A DNA stretch of 64,000 nucleotides from Microcebus murinus (GCF_040939455.1 NC_134108.1:84426001-84490000); one strand, 5' to 3'. Positions 47,695 through 59,146 are shown, counted from the stretch's first letter. The notes: a model not told the origin generated them from the sequence alone. Numbers and translations are program-made.

Positions 47695-49330
47695 ATACCA
47701 AGAGAAATGAAGATGAAGCATAGTATTGTAAGTATCTTGAACTATACTTGAAGCCGCATAATATGACTTGCAAGCAGACTGATAAATTAAAGCTGTATGT
47801 GATAAATCTTAAAACAACTACATAATGACAAAGTTTTGTAGCATATCAGTCAACAAAGGAGATAATATAAAATAAAAATGTTCAATTAATTAAAAAATAG
47901 TAAAAAAGGAAGAAGGGACAAAAAATGAAAGAGACAAATTGCAAACAAATGCCAAAATGCATGATATAAATCCATTTATATAAAAATCACAGTAAATTAA
48001 AATAGTTTAAACAACTAATTAAGAAGGCAAAGATCATCAGACCTAAGTAAATATACATAAACATAATGTTCATACTATGATTAATGTCAGTCAGTTCTTC
48101 CAAAATCAACCTATAGATTCAACAAAATGCCAAAAATCTCAACAGACTTTTATATATAACCAGTATATTTAAAAATTTCCATGAAAATGCAAAAAGTCTA
48201 GACTATTCAAATGGCTTTAATAAACAAGAACAAAGTTGGAAGATTTATACTACTGTATTTTGAACATTATTATAAAGTTATAGTAATCAATAGTGTGACA
48301 TTGGCATTAAGATGAACAAATAAATCCATGGAACAGCTTAGATAGTCCAGAAACACACTCATGCATATATAAGCAATTGATTTTTGAAAGAGATACAAAA
48401 GGTTTTCAGTGGATAAAGAATAACCTTTTCAACAAATGGGGCTGGAATAAGTAAATATCTGTACGTTAAAAAAATCTTCAATTCATATATCACAAAAAGT
48501 ATCTGACAATGCATCATAGACCTAAATGTAAAGTTTAAGATTAGAAAAATTTTATAAGAAAACATAGGAAAAAATGTATTTGTGACCTTGGCAAAGATTT
48601 AGATATAACCTCAAAAGCATGATTTATAAAATAAAAAAATTAAGTAGATGACCAAAACTATAATAATACTTATAACATTACTGTTATATTACTCTTAACA
48701 TTACTCTAACATTACTCTTATAACAATACTGTTAAGAGAATGAAAATATAAGTCACAGATTGATAGGTTTATAAATATCTAACTTCTATCCAGAATATCT
48801 AATAAACTTCTATCCAGAATATCTAATAAATATTCTATCCAGAATATCTAATAAATCCTCAAAACTCAATAATAAGAAAATAAAACCACGGAAATGGATT
48901 GATTTGAGCAGACATTTCTCTAAGACAATACACAAATATACAAATAAATGCAGGAAAAGGTGCTCCATATCATTAGCTATTAGATAATATAATTAAAACC
49001 ACATTGAATAATAAATATAACGCTCTTAAAATGTTTAAAATTAAAAAGAGAGGCCATTGACAAAAATGAATAACAAATTGAACTCCTACATTCCTGGTGA
49101 GAATGTGAAATAGTACCACCTTTCTGGAAATCATCAGTTTCTTAACATTTTAAACAGGTGTCTACCACATGATTCAGCTATTCTACTGAGAGGTATTTAT
49201 TTACCCAAGATAGATAAAAGCATATGTTCCTACAAAGACTTGTACATGCATCTTCTTTAACTGCCTTACTTTAATAGCGAAAATTGGAAACAACCTAAAT
49301 ATCCACCAAGAGAATACTAAGAAGAAAACT
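47695..49330 (+). mobile_element. Old LINE-1 (L1M-age), ORF2 pieces, sense
   Basis: Two parts in correct order. 47695-48060 resembles the region before and at the ORF2 start (GACTTGCAAGCAGACTGATA, AGTCAACAAAGGAGATAATA, AATGAAAGAGACAAATTGCA). 48085-49330 resembles the ORF2 C-terminal half (AAAGTTATAGTAATCAATAG, TCAACAAATGGGGCTGGAAT, AATATCCACCAAGAGAATAC). The middle of ORF2 is missing. Divergence is high and an internal 24-base tandem repeat has grown at 48783-48855. Confidence 0.78.
48783..48855 (+). repeat. 24-base minisatellite, three copies
   Basis: CTTCTATCCAGAATATCTAA plus TAAA occurs at 48783-48806 and 48807-48830, followed by a near-identical 25-base copy at 48831-48855 differing at its first bases. 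Confidence 0.92.
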
Positions 49331-51454
49331 TCAAGTAAAGTTCCCTTTTAGTCTTTAAGAAAGACTTCGATGTAGTAATTTTACTCCTTCATACTCTCTC
49401 TTATCCAAGGATTTTACAATCAAATATTGAGAGCCTGATATGCATCAGGGCACCCTTTATTATGTGGTAGAATCTGTTTGATGGTACAAGAGAGAAACAC
49501 ACAATTTCTTCTATGCCGACTAGTAGTTACTGATTTAGAGAAGCCGAAGTCTTTCTGAGCCAATTTAAGGATGCAGCCCAAGATGACAGCCCATCTCAGG
49601 ATTTTGTTATGATACTAATAAATTAACTAAATATACTAGATCAGTTTTTAGCTACTCCTGGGGACAAACAAGTGTTCTGATCAGCCTCCTTCTTTTTGTG
49701 CCTATAATAGACATAGTGAGGCTGGCCTGCTTTTTTCATCTATCAGCTGTTTTGAATAATTGAACTCTCTCTATATTGCCCATATTTATTAACTTTTCAC
49801 CTCTCTCTTCATTTTCACTAATATTCTTTCCTTTTTTTTCTGTCTCTCTCTCTCTCTCCTCTTCTCCCTCCTTCTCTCCCTCCCTTTTCTCTCACCCTTT
49901 CCCTTTTTCTCTCTTTCCCTGACCAGACAGGTCCCAGGATACATATTGAGTTAGGAATTAGTCTTGAGTTTTTAGTAAGATGTAAAGTGCTTGCTAATTA
50001 TATATTCTTTATTCAAAACTTTGGAGACTCAGAGATGTCAATCAAATTGCCCAAATTATTCTAACAAGTAATTGGAAGGATGTGAAATCAGGCTTGGTGT
50101 TTTTCTTTAAGCTTGTGATTATACAGTTGAGTTCTATTGTACTATAGGTTCATGAATATTTACATTAACAGAATGTGTTAGTTGGTATATAGATAAGTGA
50201 TTTTTACGTTACGAAGGTTAGTATGTTATGAAATAAGAACATATTTCACATCTTTCATTTAAAAAAAACATTGTTTTGCTTTTCTAAGACATATTTTTCT
50301 GCTCATTCATAATTTAAACACAAACCACTCTGAAAAAGTCAAATTATATTCTTTAAATGGCCATACTTGTCCCATGTTTGAAGCAATAAGATATTTAAAG
50401 CATTTAAAAGTAAAATAGCTTTTCCGTTTTTTAGTATATATTATAAATAATTTAGATATTTCTGGTAATTCATTTCAAATGTGGCCAGCTCTCAAAATTA
50501 TCACAAATACAAAAGAGTAAGACTGTAAATAATTCTAATTAAGTTATTTTTAAATATTTATATTTCCTTTTTGAATAAATCTGAGACTGTCATTTTACTG
50601 TAAGAAATCCTGATAACTGGAAAATTCAATACCGAAAAACATAATGGACACCAATTATTTACCTTATAAGATGTTTAGTATTACCAGATTTGCCATCTAA
50701 ACTTTAGCCTAAATATTTCTGTTACTATTTCCATGTTGGCATTAAAGACTTAATCTTGGATAAATGATGCAGTTATTTTCTCTCAAGTTTTCTTCACGCT
50801 AAAGAGAGCAAGTTTATGTAAAATCTTCTGACTAAAATGAAACACATTTTTAGGATTTGATTATAGAGACATGACGTGGAAAATACTATAGAATAATTGT
50901 CTCATAATTGTTTTCACAGTTATTACTGAAACTATGAAGACCAAGAAGAACATTGAGTTTCCCAATAGATAAATATCTTAAAAATAATGGCTTTTGCAGC
51001 ATGCCAACTTTATGTATTTTGCTCATTTTGTAATGTCTAACAGTGCAAGTTATCCCAAGATGTTACTTTCTCCTAGGAATAGTAATTAGGGAATCATTAT
51101 CTTTAATAATAAATCTTTTTTTATGTGCAGTTTCACAACATAATTCTCAGAGAGGCACTTGCTCATCCTATACTCTTATGTAGGAGATTTTCCACAGAAT
51201 TGCATGGGATTAAAAAATTTTATCGAAAAGATAAAATGTACTTTGAAGATAGTTGTGAGATGTGTTAAAATATTTCAAAATAAAACCAAAGCCATAAATT
51301 GATTTTGAAATATATTTATGCTATATATAAATCATATAAAATATTGTATTACTCTGAATATTTTGACATGTTTTAGTATGAATATTTGCTGAATTTGTTA
51401 CCATATCCTAATCTCCAAATCAGTACCAACTATAACAGCTCAATTTATTGTAAT
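49331..51454. other. AT-rich stretch with one CT-rich tract
   Basis: Apart from the polypyrimidine tract at 49826-49920, I recognise no gene or repeat. 50200-51450 is entirely unassigned AT-rich sequence. Confidence 0.45.
49826..49920 (+). repeat. Polypyrimidine (CT-rich) tract
   Basis: TCTGTCTCTCTCTCTCTCTC, CTCCCTCCTTCTCTCCCTCC and similar; C and T nearly throughout for about 95 bases. Confidence 0.9.
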
Positions 51455-53137
51455 TAATTTGTTTTTTATTTTTTTTATTTATATAGACTTAGGGGATACC
51501 AGTGCAGTTTTGCTGCATAAACAAATTGTACTACTGTGGTGAAGTCTGGGATTTTCATGTACCCATCACCCAGAACTATACTTTGTACCCAATAGGTAAT
51601 TTTTCATCCCTCACTTATCTCCCCCTGGCCAGCTTTCAGAGCCTCCTATGTCTATTATTCCACTCTGTATGACCACACATACACATAGTTTAGTTCCCAT
51701 TTATGAGTAAGAACATTCAGTATTTGATTTTACATTCCTGAGTTACTTCACTTAGGATATGGTCTCCAGTTCCCTCCAAGTTGCTACAAAAGACATTTAT
51801 TTCATTCTTGTTTATGGCTTAGTATTCCTTGGTATACATATATTCCACACTTTCTTTATTCAATTATCAGTTAATAAACACTTAAGCTGGTCTCACATCT
51901 TTGCTATTGTGAATAATACTGCAATGAACATGCAAGTGCAGCCATATATTGATATAATGATTTCTTTTGCTTTGCATAGATACCCAGTAGTGAAATTGCT
52001 GGATCAAGTGGTAGATTTACTTTTAATTATTTAAAAAAAATCTCCATATGGTTTTCCATAGATATTGTACTAATTAAAATTCCCACCAACAGTGTATAAG
52101 CATTCCCTTTTTTTCTACATCTTTAACAAAATCTATTTTTTTTTTTTACTTTTTAATAATGACTATTCTGTCTGGAGTATGATGGTATATCATTGGGGTT
52201 TTATAATTTGCACTTCCATGATGATTAGTGATGTTGAGTATTTTTCACATATTTGTTGGCCACTTTTATGTCTTATTTTGAGAAATGTCTGTTCATATCC
52301 TTTGCTCACTTTTTAATAGGGTTATTTCTTTTATTCTTGTCCAGTTGTTTGAGTTCTTTATAGATTCTGTCTCTTGTTAAATGCATAGTTTACAAACATT
52401 TTCTCCCCTTCTGTAAGTTGTCTGTTATTGTTTATTATTATTATTGTTATTTTTGCTGTGCATTTCCTTTTTAGTTTAATTAAGTCTCATTTATTTATTT
52501 TTATTGCAGTTTTTGAGGGGGATCTTAGTCATAAATTCTTTGCCTAGGCCAATGTCCAGAAGAGGTTTTCCTAGGTTTATTCTAGAAATTTTACAGTTTC
52601 AGGTCTTACATTTAAGTCTTTAATCCATCTTGAGTTAATTTTTGTATGTGGTGAGAGGTAAGGGTCCAGTTTTATTCTCCTACATATGACTCTACTTTTC
52701 TTAGCATCCAGTACTATTTACTGAATAGTGTGTCCTTTCTCCAGTGTATGTTTTTGTCTGCTTTGTTGAATGCCAAATGATTGTTGGTATGTGGATTTAT
52801 TTATGGGTTCTTTATTCTACTTCACTGATTTATGTGTCTATTTTTATACCAGTGCCATGCTGTTTTGGTTACTATCTCCTTGTAGTATTATTTAAAATCA
52901 CATAATGTGATCCTCCAGCTTTGTTCAATTTGCTTAGGATTGCTTTGGCTACTTAGTCTCCTTTTAAGTTCAATATGCATTTTAGGACTTTCCCCCTAAT
53001 TCTGTGAAAATGACATTGGTAGTTTAATGGAGGTGGCATTGAATTTGTAGCTTGCTTTGGGCAGTCTGGTCATTTTAACAATGTTGATTCTTGTAACCCA
53101 TGGGCATGGGATATTTTTCCATTTGTCTGTGTCTTCC

Positions 53138-53149
53138 ACAATTTCTTTT
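53138..53149 (+). repeat. Left target-site duplication of nested Alu
   Basis: ACAATTTCTTTT, perfectly repeated at 54037-54048; the duplicated bases are L1 ORF2 sequence. Confidence 0.9.
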
Positions 53150-54036
53150 TCTTTTTTGAGACAGATTCTCACTCTGCCTGGGCTAGAGTGCCGTGGCTTT
53201 AGCCTAGCTCGCAGCAACCTCAAACTCCTGAGCTCAAGCGATCCTCCTGCCTCAGCCTCCTGAGTAGCTGGACCTACAGGCATGTGCCACCACACCCGGC
53301 TAATTTTTTCTATTTTTAGTTGTTTGGTTAATTGATTTCTATTTTTAGTAGAGATGGTGAAGCAAGCCATCCCTGGGTCAGATTGGACGAGACCCAAAGT
53401 CAGCAGAACGGGAGCCCATTGCTCATTCCCACAATTAGCAGGACGTGACTCGTTGACCAGCTGAGAGAACTGTTCCTCTGGGCAAATGGCCAAGGACCTG
53501 TGGTCTCACATGCACTGTGTGTATCCTATACACAGTGCCAGAAATTGCAGATAGCCAAGGACTTGTGGTTTTGCACACAAGCCAAGTTTGTCTATTATAT
53601 GGACGCAGTAGCAGAGAGAATGTAAATATCTTTGAAGGGCATCTCTGGTGTTTTGACTGGAGAAACAGGTGTTGTTGGCCATGGGAAGTCACGTACCAAA
53701 AAGTGGCTGGGAAAATAGCTGACATGAGAAAATAGCTGCAGGATGCTTGCCCAATTAAACTGTATAAAAATAAAACAAATGGCACTTTAAGGTGCTGCAG
53801 TCTTCAACCGTCTTTGTGTTTGTGTACTTTATTTTTCTGGGACTGCAGCCAACTCTGTCGTGTCTGCATCTTATGTCTATGTCCTATATGTTCATCCCCC
53901 ATCCTGCAATTGGGCCACAGCAAGACTGGGTCTTGATCTTGCTCAGGCTGGTCTCAAACTCCTGAGCTCAAGCAATCCTCCTGCCTCGGCCTCCCAGAAT
54001 GCTAGGATTACAGGTGTGAGCCACCACGCCCAGCCT
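53150..54036 (-). mobile_element. Alu SINE, antisense, inside L1 and split by a solo LTR
   Basis: The plus strand reads the complement of a lemur-type Alu. A T-rich tail (TTTCTTTTTTGAGACAGATT) leads into the right monomer (CCTCAGCCTCCTGAGTAGCT; CCACCACACCCGGCTAATTT) and the A/T-rich linker (TTGTTTGGTTAATTGATTTC). At 53358 the Alu is broken. It resumes at 53929 with the left monomer (GCTCAGGCTGGTCTCAAACT; GGATTACAGGTGTGAGCCAC) and ends CACGCCCAGCCT at 54036. Perfect 12-base target duplications lie outside. The whole Alu lacks only a few 5' bases once the LTR is ignored. Confidence 0.96.
53358..53922 (+). mobile_element. Solo endogenous retrovirus LTR nested in the Alu
   Basis: The 565-base block starts TGAAGCAAGCC and ends GGCCACAGCA. 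Its flanks AGATGG (53352-53357) and AGACTG (53923-53928) are two eroded copies of the Alu sequence agacgg, so the target duplication is 6 bases. That length fits class II (ERVK-like) integration. In sense orientation it has GTATAAAAATAAAAC (TATA box and/or polyadenylation signal) about 160 bases from the end. Next come a CTTCAACCGTCTTTGTGTTT stretch and a GT/CT-rich U5-like tail (TGTCGTGTCTGCATCTTATG). No internal viral genes are present. Orientation is likely but not certain, because an AATAAA also occurs on the other strand. Confidence 0.85.
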
Positions 54037-54048
54037 ACAATTTCTTTT
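54037..54048 (+). repeat. Right target-site duplication of nested Alu
   Basis: ACAATTTCTTTT, identical to 53138-53149. Confidence 0.9.
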
Positions 54049-54510
54049 ATCATTGTTTTGTAGTTTTCTGTGAAGAACGATCTCTTCACCTCCTGGGTTA
54101 AACTTATTCTCTAATATTTATTTTATTTTATTTGCAGCTATTCTAAATGACATTAAGTTCTTGGTTTGGTTCTTAGCTTGGTTAATACTGCTGTATAGAA
54201 TTTCTATTGCCTTTTGTATGTTGATTTTGTAACCTGAGACTTTACTGAATTTATTTACCAATCCTAGGAGACTTGTAGGGAGTCTTCAGGGTTTTCTAGG
54301 TATATGATCACATTATCAGTAAGAGAGATAATGTGACTTCTTCTTTTCCAATTTGGATACCCCGTATTTCTTTATCTTGCCCGATTTCTCTGTCTAGGAC
54401 TTCCACTAATATGTTGAATAAAAATAATGGGTGGGTATCTTTTTGTTGTTGTTGTTCCAGTTCTTAGGGAAAATGTTTTAGACTTTTCCCTATTCAGTAC
54501 AATCTTCACT

Positions 54511-55154
54511 ATTTCATTTAAAGAGACCATCTAAATTTCAAAATATTAAAAAAGAAGAAAAGAAAAGAGATGATTAAAAATTCTCTGTGTGTGTCTGCTT
54601 GTCTGTGTTTGTGTGTGTAATTTTTTAATATTTCTGAGTGGATATATTTTCATAAGCTTATAAAATGAGAATTACCATCATAATATTTACTAAGGACAAT
54701 TACCATGATGATATTTCCTCACAAATTTGTTCCTCTTCCCCATATCATGAGATGAATAATAGCTATATAAAAATAAGAAAGATTAAAGTCCAAATAAAAC
54801 ACAAGTTAAATAAATATACTAATACATTTCAGTTATCAGCTAAATATTTTGTAAGCATATTTGTTTTGAAAAGAAAGACTGTTTTCAATCTTGCTTTTGA
54901 CCTGAGAGTTCTAAGGTCAACATATTTAGGTATTTGAAATAGCATTTAAGTTTGCCTAGGCCACTATCTAAAATGCCAATGTCTAAACCATTGATACAAG
55001 TTTTATCTTAGGCATGAATTTTCCTGATGATATATAGGAATAACAAAAGATTTAGCATATTGTCAATGAAAAAGCAACAATCTCAAAAGGTGAATACTAT
55101 TATGAGTTCTAAAAATTAGCAGGAAAGTAAACCCCAAAGACTTATAAAGATAAG
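54511..55154. other. AT-rich stretch with short GT repeat
   Basis: A GT-rich tract occurs at 54584-54618. The plus-strand frame 54665-54937 has no family resemblance. Confidence 0.4.
54584..54618 (+). repeat. Degenerate (GT)n microsatellite
   Basis: TCTGTGTGTGTCTGCTTGTC followed by TGTGTTTGTGTGTGT. Confidence 0.75.
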
Positions 55155-55760
55155 ATGTTCTTAGACACATTATTAATTAAAAAATGCAAATGGAAACAAC
55201 AATAAAATAACAACTCTACATCTTTTGCCCTGGAAAACATTCAAAAAGCTGATAATGCCAAGTTTTTTTGGAGACACAGGGTTAGAGAAAGCTTTACACA
55301 CTGTTGGTGGCAGTGCTGTCTGATATAACATTCAAGAGTATAATCTGGCACTCTGGATGTACATTATTAATAAAAAGTTCTCTCAGATATGCATAAAAGA
55401 AACAGAAAATAGATATTCAGTGGAGCAATATTTTGCAACAATTATTCATTGATGGCAATAAGAAGATGATTTTATAAGCACAATGTGGTATATGCATATC
55501 CTAGAATACTATAATGTAGCTAAAAGAAATAAAATAGCTATATCACATGGAAGGGTAACAAAAAATAGAATACTGAGAGAAAAAGTAAAAGAAATACAAT
55601 AAACATGTATAATATAATACCATTTATATAAGTGAAAATTTTATGAACAGAAATTTTTCAGATAACTCTGGCAAGAACACATACAAAAATAATATACATA
55701 TTAGAAAGTTTTGTTTTGTTTTTTTATAGAGGGAGGGGAACTAGAATAGAAAATGTAGAT
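55155..55760 (+). mobile_element. Old LINE-1 3' end (L1ME-age), sense, very diverged
   Basis: TTTACACACTGTTGGTGGCA, CAATGTGGTATATGCATATC, CTAGAATACTATAATGTAGC, TACCATTTATATAAGTGAAA and the following GGGAGGGGAACTAGAATAGA follow the order of the ORF2 C-terminus and 3'UTR of old mammalian L1s. No frame survives. Confidence 0.65.
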
Positions 55761-56854
55761 AAATAGGGATAAATAAAACAAGAAAAAAGAGAAAAGACAA
55801 GAAAGAGGTCTTAGCTGGACCAAAAAGAATAATGAATTTTGAACTATATGACTATTTCAGTTTTCTGCCCATTGCAACAAGTGGAGACTATGAATAAAGG
55901 AATAAATGAATGTATTGAATTGGGACTTTGCATAATTGATGGATGACATAAATGTTTCGATTTGGAAAGAAGAACTTCTCTTAACTAGGATTAGTATAAA
56001 GAAACTTACCTACAAATATCTTAGTGAAACTATAGACCACTAAAGAAGAAAAAATCTCAAAAGGAAGAAGTGGCAAAAAATACATTTTAAAAAACCTTAG
56101 TAGGACAAACAGTAGACTTCTTAGCAACATGGCAGTGAAATGATATCACTATGACAAGAGAAAAGAACTCCAATCCAAGAATGACACAGCCACCTCAGTA
56201 ATAACTCAGTGCTTCTTCCAATGACCTTTTGCCTTGCAGTTAGTCAACACCTCCCTCACATGCATACTAGTTCAAAATAATTTTTAGCTTTTTTCTTAAA
56301 AATATATGATAGACTAATTTTTAAAATAGAAAACAGTTAAGGAATTTCTCATAGGACAAAGGAATGTGACGTGAGGAATTAATTTTTTTAATATATAATG
56401 ACAGACCTGGGAAACCACAATGGACAGTAAGACAAACCAGACTGTGGCAAGAGCAAGAAGCCTCTGCCCTATCCCATCCAAGACTGGAGGGACACAACAG
56501 AGCAACCACTCCAGAGGAAACTGGAAATTCAACAGACCTTTCTCAATAAAGTTGAGACCAGGAAAGTAAGGATTTCAGACTGGATTTGAAACCATCATTT
56601 GCATATACAAAACCAAGAGAGAGTTTAGAACATTTTTTGAAATCATTGCTTTTTCAGTGCCTTATTTACAACAAATGTTGTTTACACTATGAATATTTAT
56701 TAATATAAGTTATTAAGTATTTAATAAAATTGACACAGATATTTTGATGTGTGAAACCATACTCATTCCAGGTTTACAATTTCTCTAAAATTTGATTTAA
56801 ATAAAATATGTTAATCTACCTCTGCTTTTACTAAATTGTATACCAAGTAGAATC
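55761..56854. other. Unassigned stretch
   Basis: 56390-56570 is GC-richer (GACAAACCAGACTGTGGCAA; CTCTGCCCTATCCCATCCAA) and may be an unrecognised repeat; overlapping minus-strand frames there have no domain. Confidence 0.35.
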
Positions 56855-57062
56855 ATGGAAAGCTATTTCTGTAAAGGGTCAGATAGTAAATATTAACATT
56901 TTCAGCTTTGTGAGAGTACAATATGTGTTGCTAGCAATCGCCTCTGCCACTGTGAGATAAAAATAGCCATATTAATATGTAAATTAATGTACAGTACTGC
57001 ATTTTCCCTGCAAGGTGTAAGATTTGGCCTGTAGACTATAGTCCACCAACTTCTACTTTAGA
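56855..57062 (+). mobile_element. hAT-Charlie-type non-autonomous DNA element
   Basis: TTTCTGTAAAGGGTCAGATA, GTAAATATTAACATTTTCAG, ATAAAAATAGCCATATTAAT, AAGATTTGGCCTGTAGACTA and TAGTCCACCAACTTCTACTT follow a well-known MER-type hAT element (ttctgtaaagggccagatag ... gatttggcccgcgggccgtagtttgccgacccctg). It is diverged and I do not name the subfamily. Confidence 0.75.
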
Positions 57063-57231
57063 ATAAAGCTTCTTCCTAATAACGGCTTATATGTTGGCCA
57101 ATGATTTTAAAAGTGAACTCACTTTGCTCTACAAAGACATGAATTTTTAAAGGTAATGATTTATTCTTTGAAGTGGTAAAATGTTTAAAACAATTACAAG
57201 GCTTATCATCATTGAGCATCTTGATTTTAAA

Positions 57232-58844
57232 AATATACTTAACCAAGGAGGTAAAAGACCTCTACAGGGAGAATCATGAAACACTGAGGAAGGAAATAGC
57301 AGAGGATGTAAACAGATGGAAATCCATACCATGCTCCTGGATCGGCAGACTCAATATCATTGAAATGTCTATACTACCCAAACTGATCTACAGATTCAAT
57401 GCAATACCTATTAAAATCCCATCAGTATTCTTCACAGATATAGAAAAAAATAACCTTACGCTTTGTATGGAAGCAAAGAAGACCCGAATATCAAAAGCAA
57501 TTCTAGGCAACAAAGACAAAATGGGAGCTATTAATATGCCTGATATCAAACTATACTACAAAGCTGTAGTAATTAAATCAATCTGGTATTGGCACAAAAA
57601 TAGAACTATTGACCAGTGGGACAGATCTGAGAATCCTGATATAAAACCATCCTCATATAGCCATCTAATCTTTGACAAAGCAGACAAAAACATACACTGG
57701 GGAAAAGAATCCCTTTTCAATAAATGGTGCTGGGAAAATTGGATAGCCACCTGTAGAAGGCTAAAACAGGACCCACACCTTTCACCTCTCACAAAAATCA
57801 ACTCACGCTGGATAACAGACTTAAACCTAAGGTATGAAACTATTAGAATTCTAGAGGAAAAAGTTGGAAACACTCTCCTAGACATCGGCCTAGACAAAGA
57901 GTTTATGAAGAAGTCCCCAAAGGCAATCACAGCAGCAACAAAAATAAATAAATGGGACATGATCAAACTAAAAAGCTTCTGCACAGCCAAAGAAACAGTC
58001 ATGAAAGTAAACAGACAACCTACAGAATGGGAGAAAATTTTTGTATTCTACGTATCCGATAAGGAGCTGATAACTAGAATCTACTTAGAACTCACGATAA
58101 TCAGCAAGAAAAAAATCAAATAATCCTATTAAAAAGTGGGCAAAGGACTTGAACAGAAATTTTTCTAAAGAAGACAGAAGAATGACCAACAAACATATGA
58201 AGAAATGCTCAACATCTCTAATCATCAGGGAAATGCAAATCAAAACACAATGAGATATCACTTAACCCCAGTAAGAATGGCCTTTATCAAAAAGTCTCCA
58301 AACAATAAATGCTGGCGTGGATGCGGAGAGAGGGGAACACTCCTACACTGCTGGTGGGACTGCAAACTAGTTCAACCTCTGTGGAAAGCAATATGGGGAT
58401 ACCTTAAAGCGATACAAGTGAATCTACCATTTGATCCAGCAATCCCATTGCTGGGCATCTACCCAAATGATCCAATGACACTGTACAAAAGACACCTGCA
58501 CTGGAATGTTTATAGCAGCACAATTCATAATTGCAAGGCTGTGGAAACAGCCCAAGTGCCCATCAATCCAAGAATGGATTAATAAAATGTAGTATATGTA
58601 TACCATCAAGTACTATTCAGCTCTAAGAAACAACGGTGATATTAGCACATCTTATATTTTCCTGGTTAGATCTAGAACCCATACTACTAAGTGGAGTATC
58701 CCAAGAATGGAAAAACAAGCACCACATATACTCACCAGCAAACTGGTATTAACTGAGCAGCACCTAAGTGGACACATAGGTACTACAGTAATAGGGTATT
58801 GGGCAGGTGGGAGGGGGGAGGGGGGCAGGTATATACATACATAA
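57232..58844 (+). pseudogene. L1 ORF2 C-terminal remnant, broken by frameshifts
   Basis: The uninterrupted frame that includes L1 codons runs from 57232 to the stop at 58121-58123. Readable segments are [57 protein letters not shown], and [20 protein letters not shown]. The frame is lost at the A-run near 58105-58115. It continues in another phase as [20 protein letters not shown], the cysteine-rich C-terminal motif, then [16 protein letters not shown] third phase, from 58596, gives YTIKYYSALRNN. The endonuclease and RT catalytic domains are absent through truncation, so it has no enzymatic activity. Confidence 0.9.
58801..58829 (+). repeat. G-quadruplex-type polypurine tract in L1 3'UTR
   Basis: Four G runs of 3, 3, 6 and 6 with loops of 5, 1 and 1 bases satisfy the G3+N1-7 pattern. 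The position is the usual 3'UTR polypurine site of L1. Confidence 0.85.
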
Positions 58845-59146
58845 TGAGTGAGATGTGCACCATCTGGGGGATGGTCATGCTAGAAACTCAGATTTGTGGG
58901 GAGAGGGGGGAAAGGAATTTTATTGAAATCTTAAAATTTGTACCCCCATAATATGCTGAAATAAAAAAATATATATCTGAAATAAATATGAAAACTTTAC
59001 AAATGATTATTATCAACTTTCAGATATGCTAATAGAAGTCAGTAAGAACTATAAATAATGAATCTAATAAGGAGAATCTTTGTTTTGGAGTGAATGTATG
59101 TGTTTCCACTTGCCTGTAAAGTTGTCTGATAACTTGGTAATTAATT

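Larger units (their letters stand above)
51455..54510 (-). mobile_element. LINE-1, antisense, 3'UTR and much of ORF2, host of nested insertions
   Basis: The plus strand is the complement of an L1 from its A-rich tail (TTTTTTATTTTTTTTATTTA, about 51460) through the 3'UTR (ATGTACCCATCACCCAGAAC, AATAGGTAATTTTTCATCCC), the ORF2 C-terminus (TTGCTATTGTGAATAATACT, CCCAGTAGTGAAATTGCTGG) and the RT region. At 54312-54323 the complement of the catalytic box reads L-T-D-N instead of F-A-D-D. It is 5'-truncated near 54510. The element is interrupted at 53138-54048 by an Alu carrying a solo LTR; outside these the L1 is colinear. Confidence 0.9.
57232..58965 (+). mobile_element. 5'-truncated LINE-1, strepsirrhine type, youngest-looking L1 here
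   Basis: The L1 begins inside ORF2 at the codons [14 protein letters not shown] and runs through the ORF2 C-terminus to a complete 3'UTR with a G-rich polypurine tract (58801-58829), GATGGTCATGCTAGAAACTC and CCCATAATATGCTGAAATAA. It ends in a short A/TA-rich tail. It retains a roughly 290-codon uninterrupted stretch of ORF2. Relative to the other L1s it has few breaks, so it is probably the most recent L1 insertion in the window. AAAAATATA-like sequence occurs at both ends but is too simple to call a target duplication. Confidence 0.93.

Noticed and set aside
48783..48855. Regularly spaced repeats considered as CRISPR-like
   Set aside because: Copies are directly adjacent without spacers, in a mammalian L1; it is a minisatellite.
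52996..53493. 165-codon minus-strand frame
   Set aside because: It is a fusion of L1 ORF2, Alu and LTR sequence created by nested insertions; not a gene.
53435..53785. 116-codon minus-strand frame within the nested LTR
   Set aside because: No resemblance to retroviral proteins; a chance opening in a non-coding LTR.
57556..58002. 148-codon minus-strand frame
   Set aside because: It is the shadow of the intact ORF2 codons on the opposite strand.
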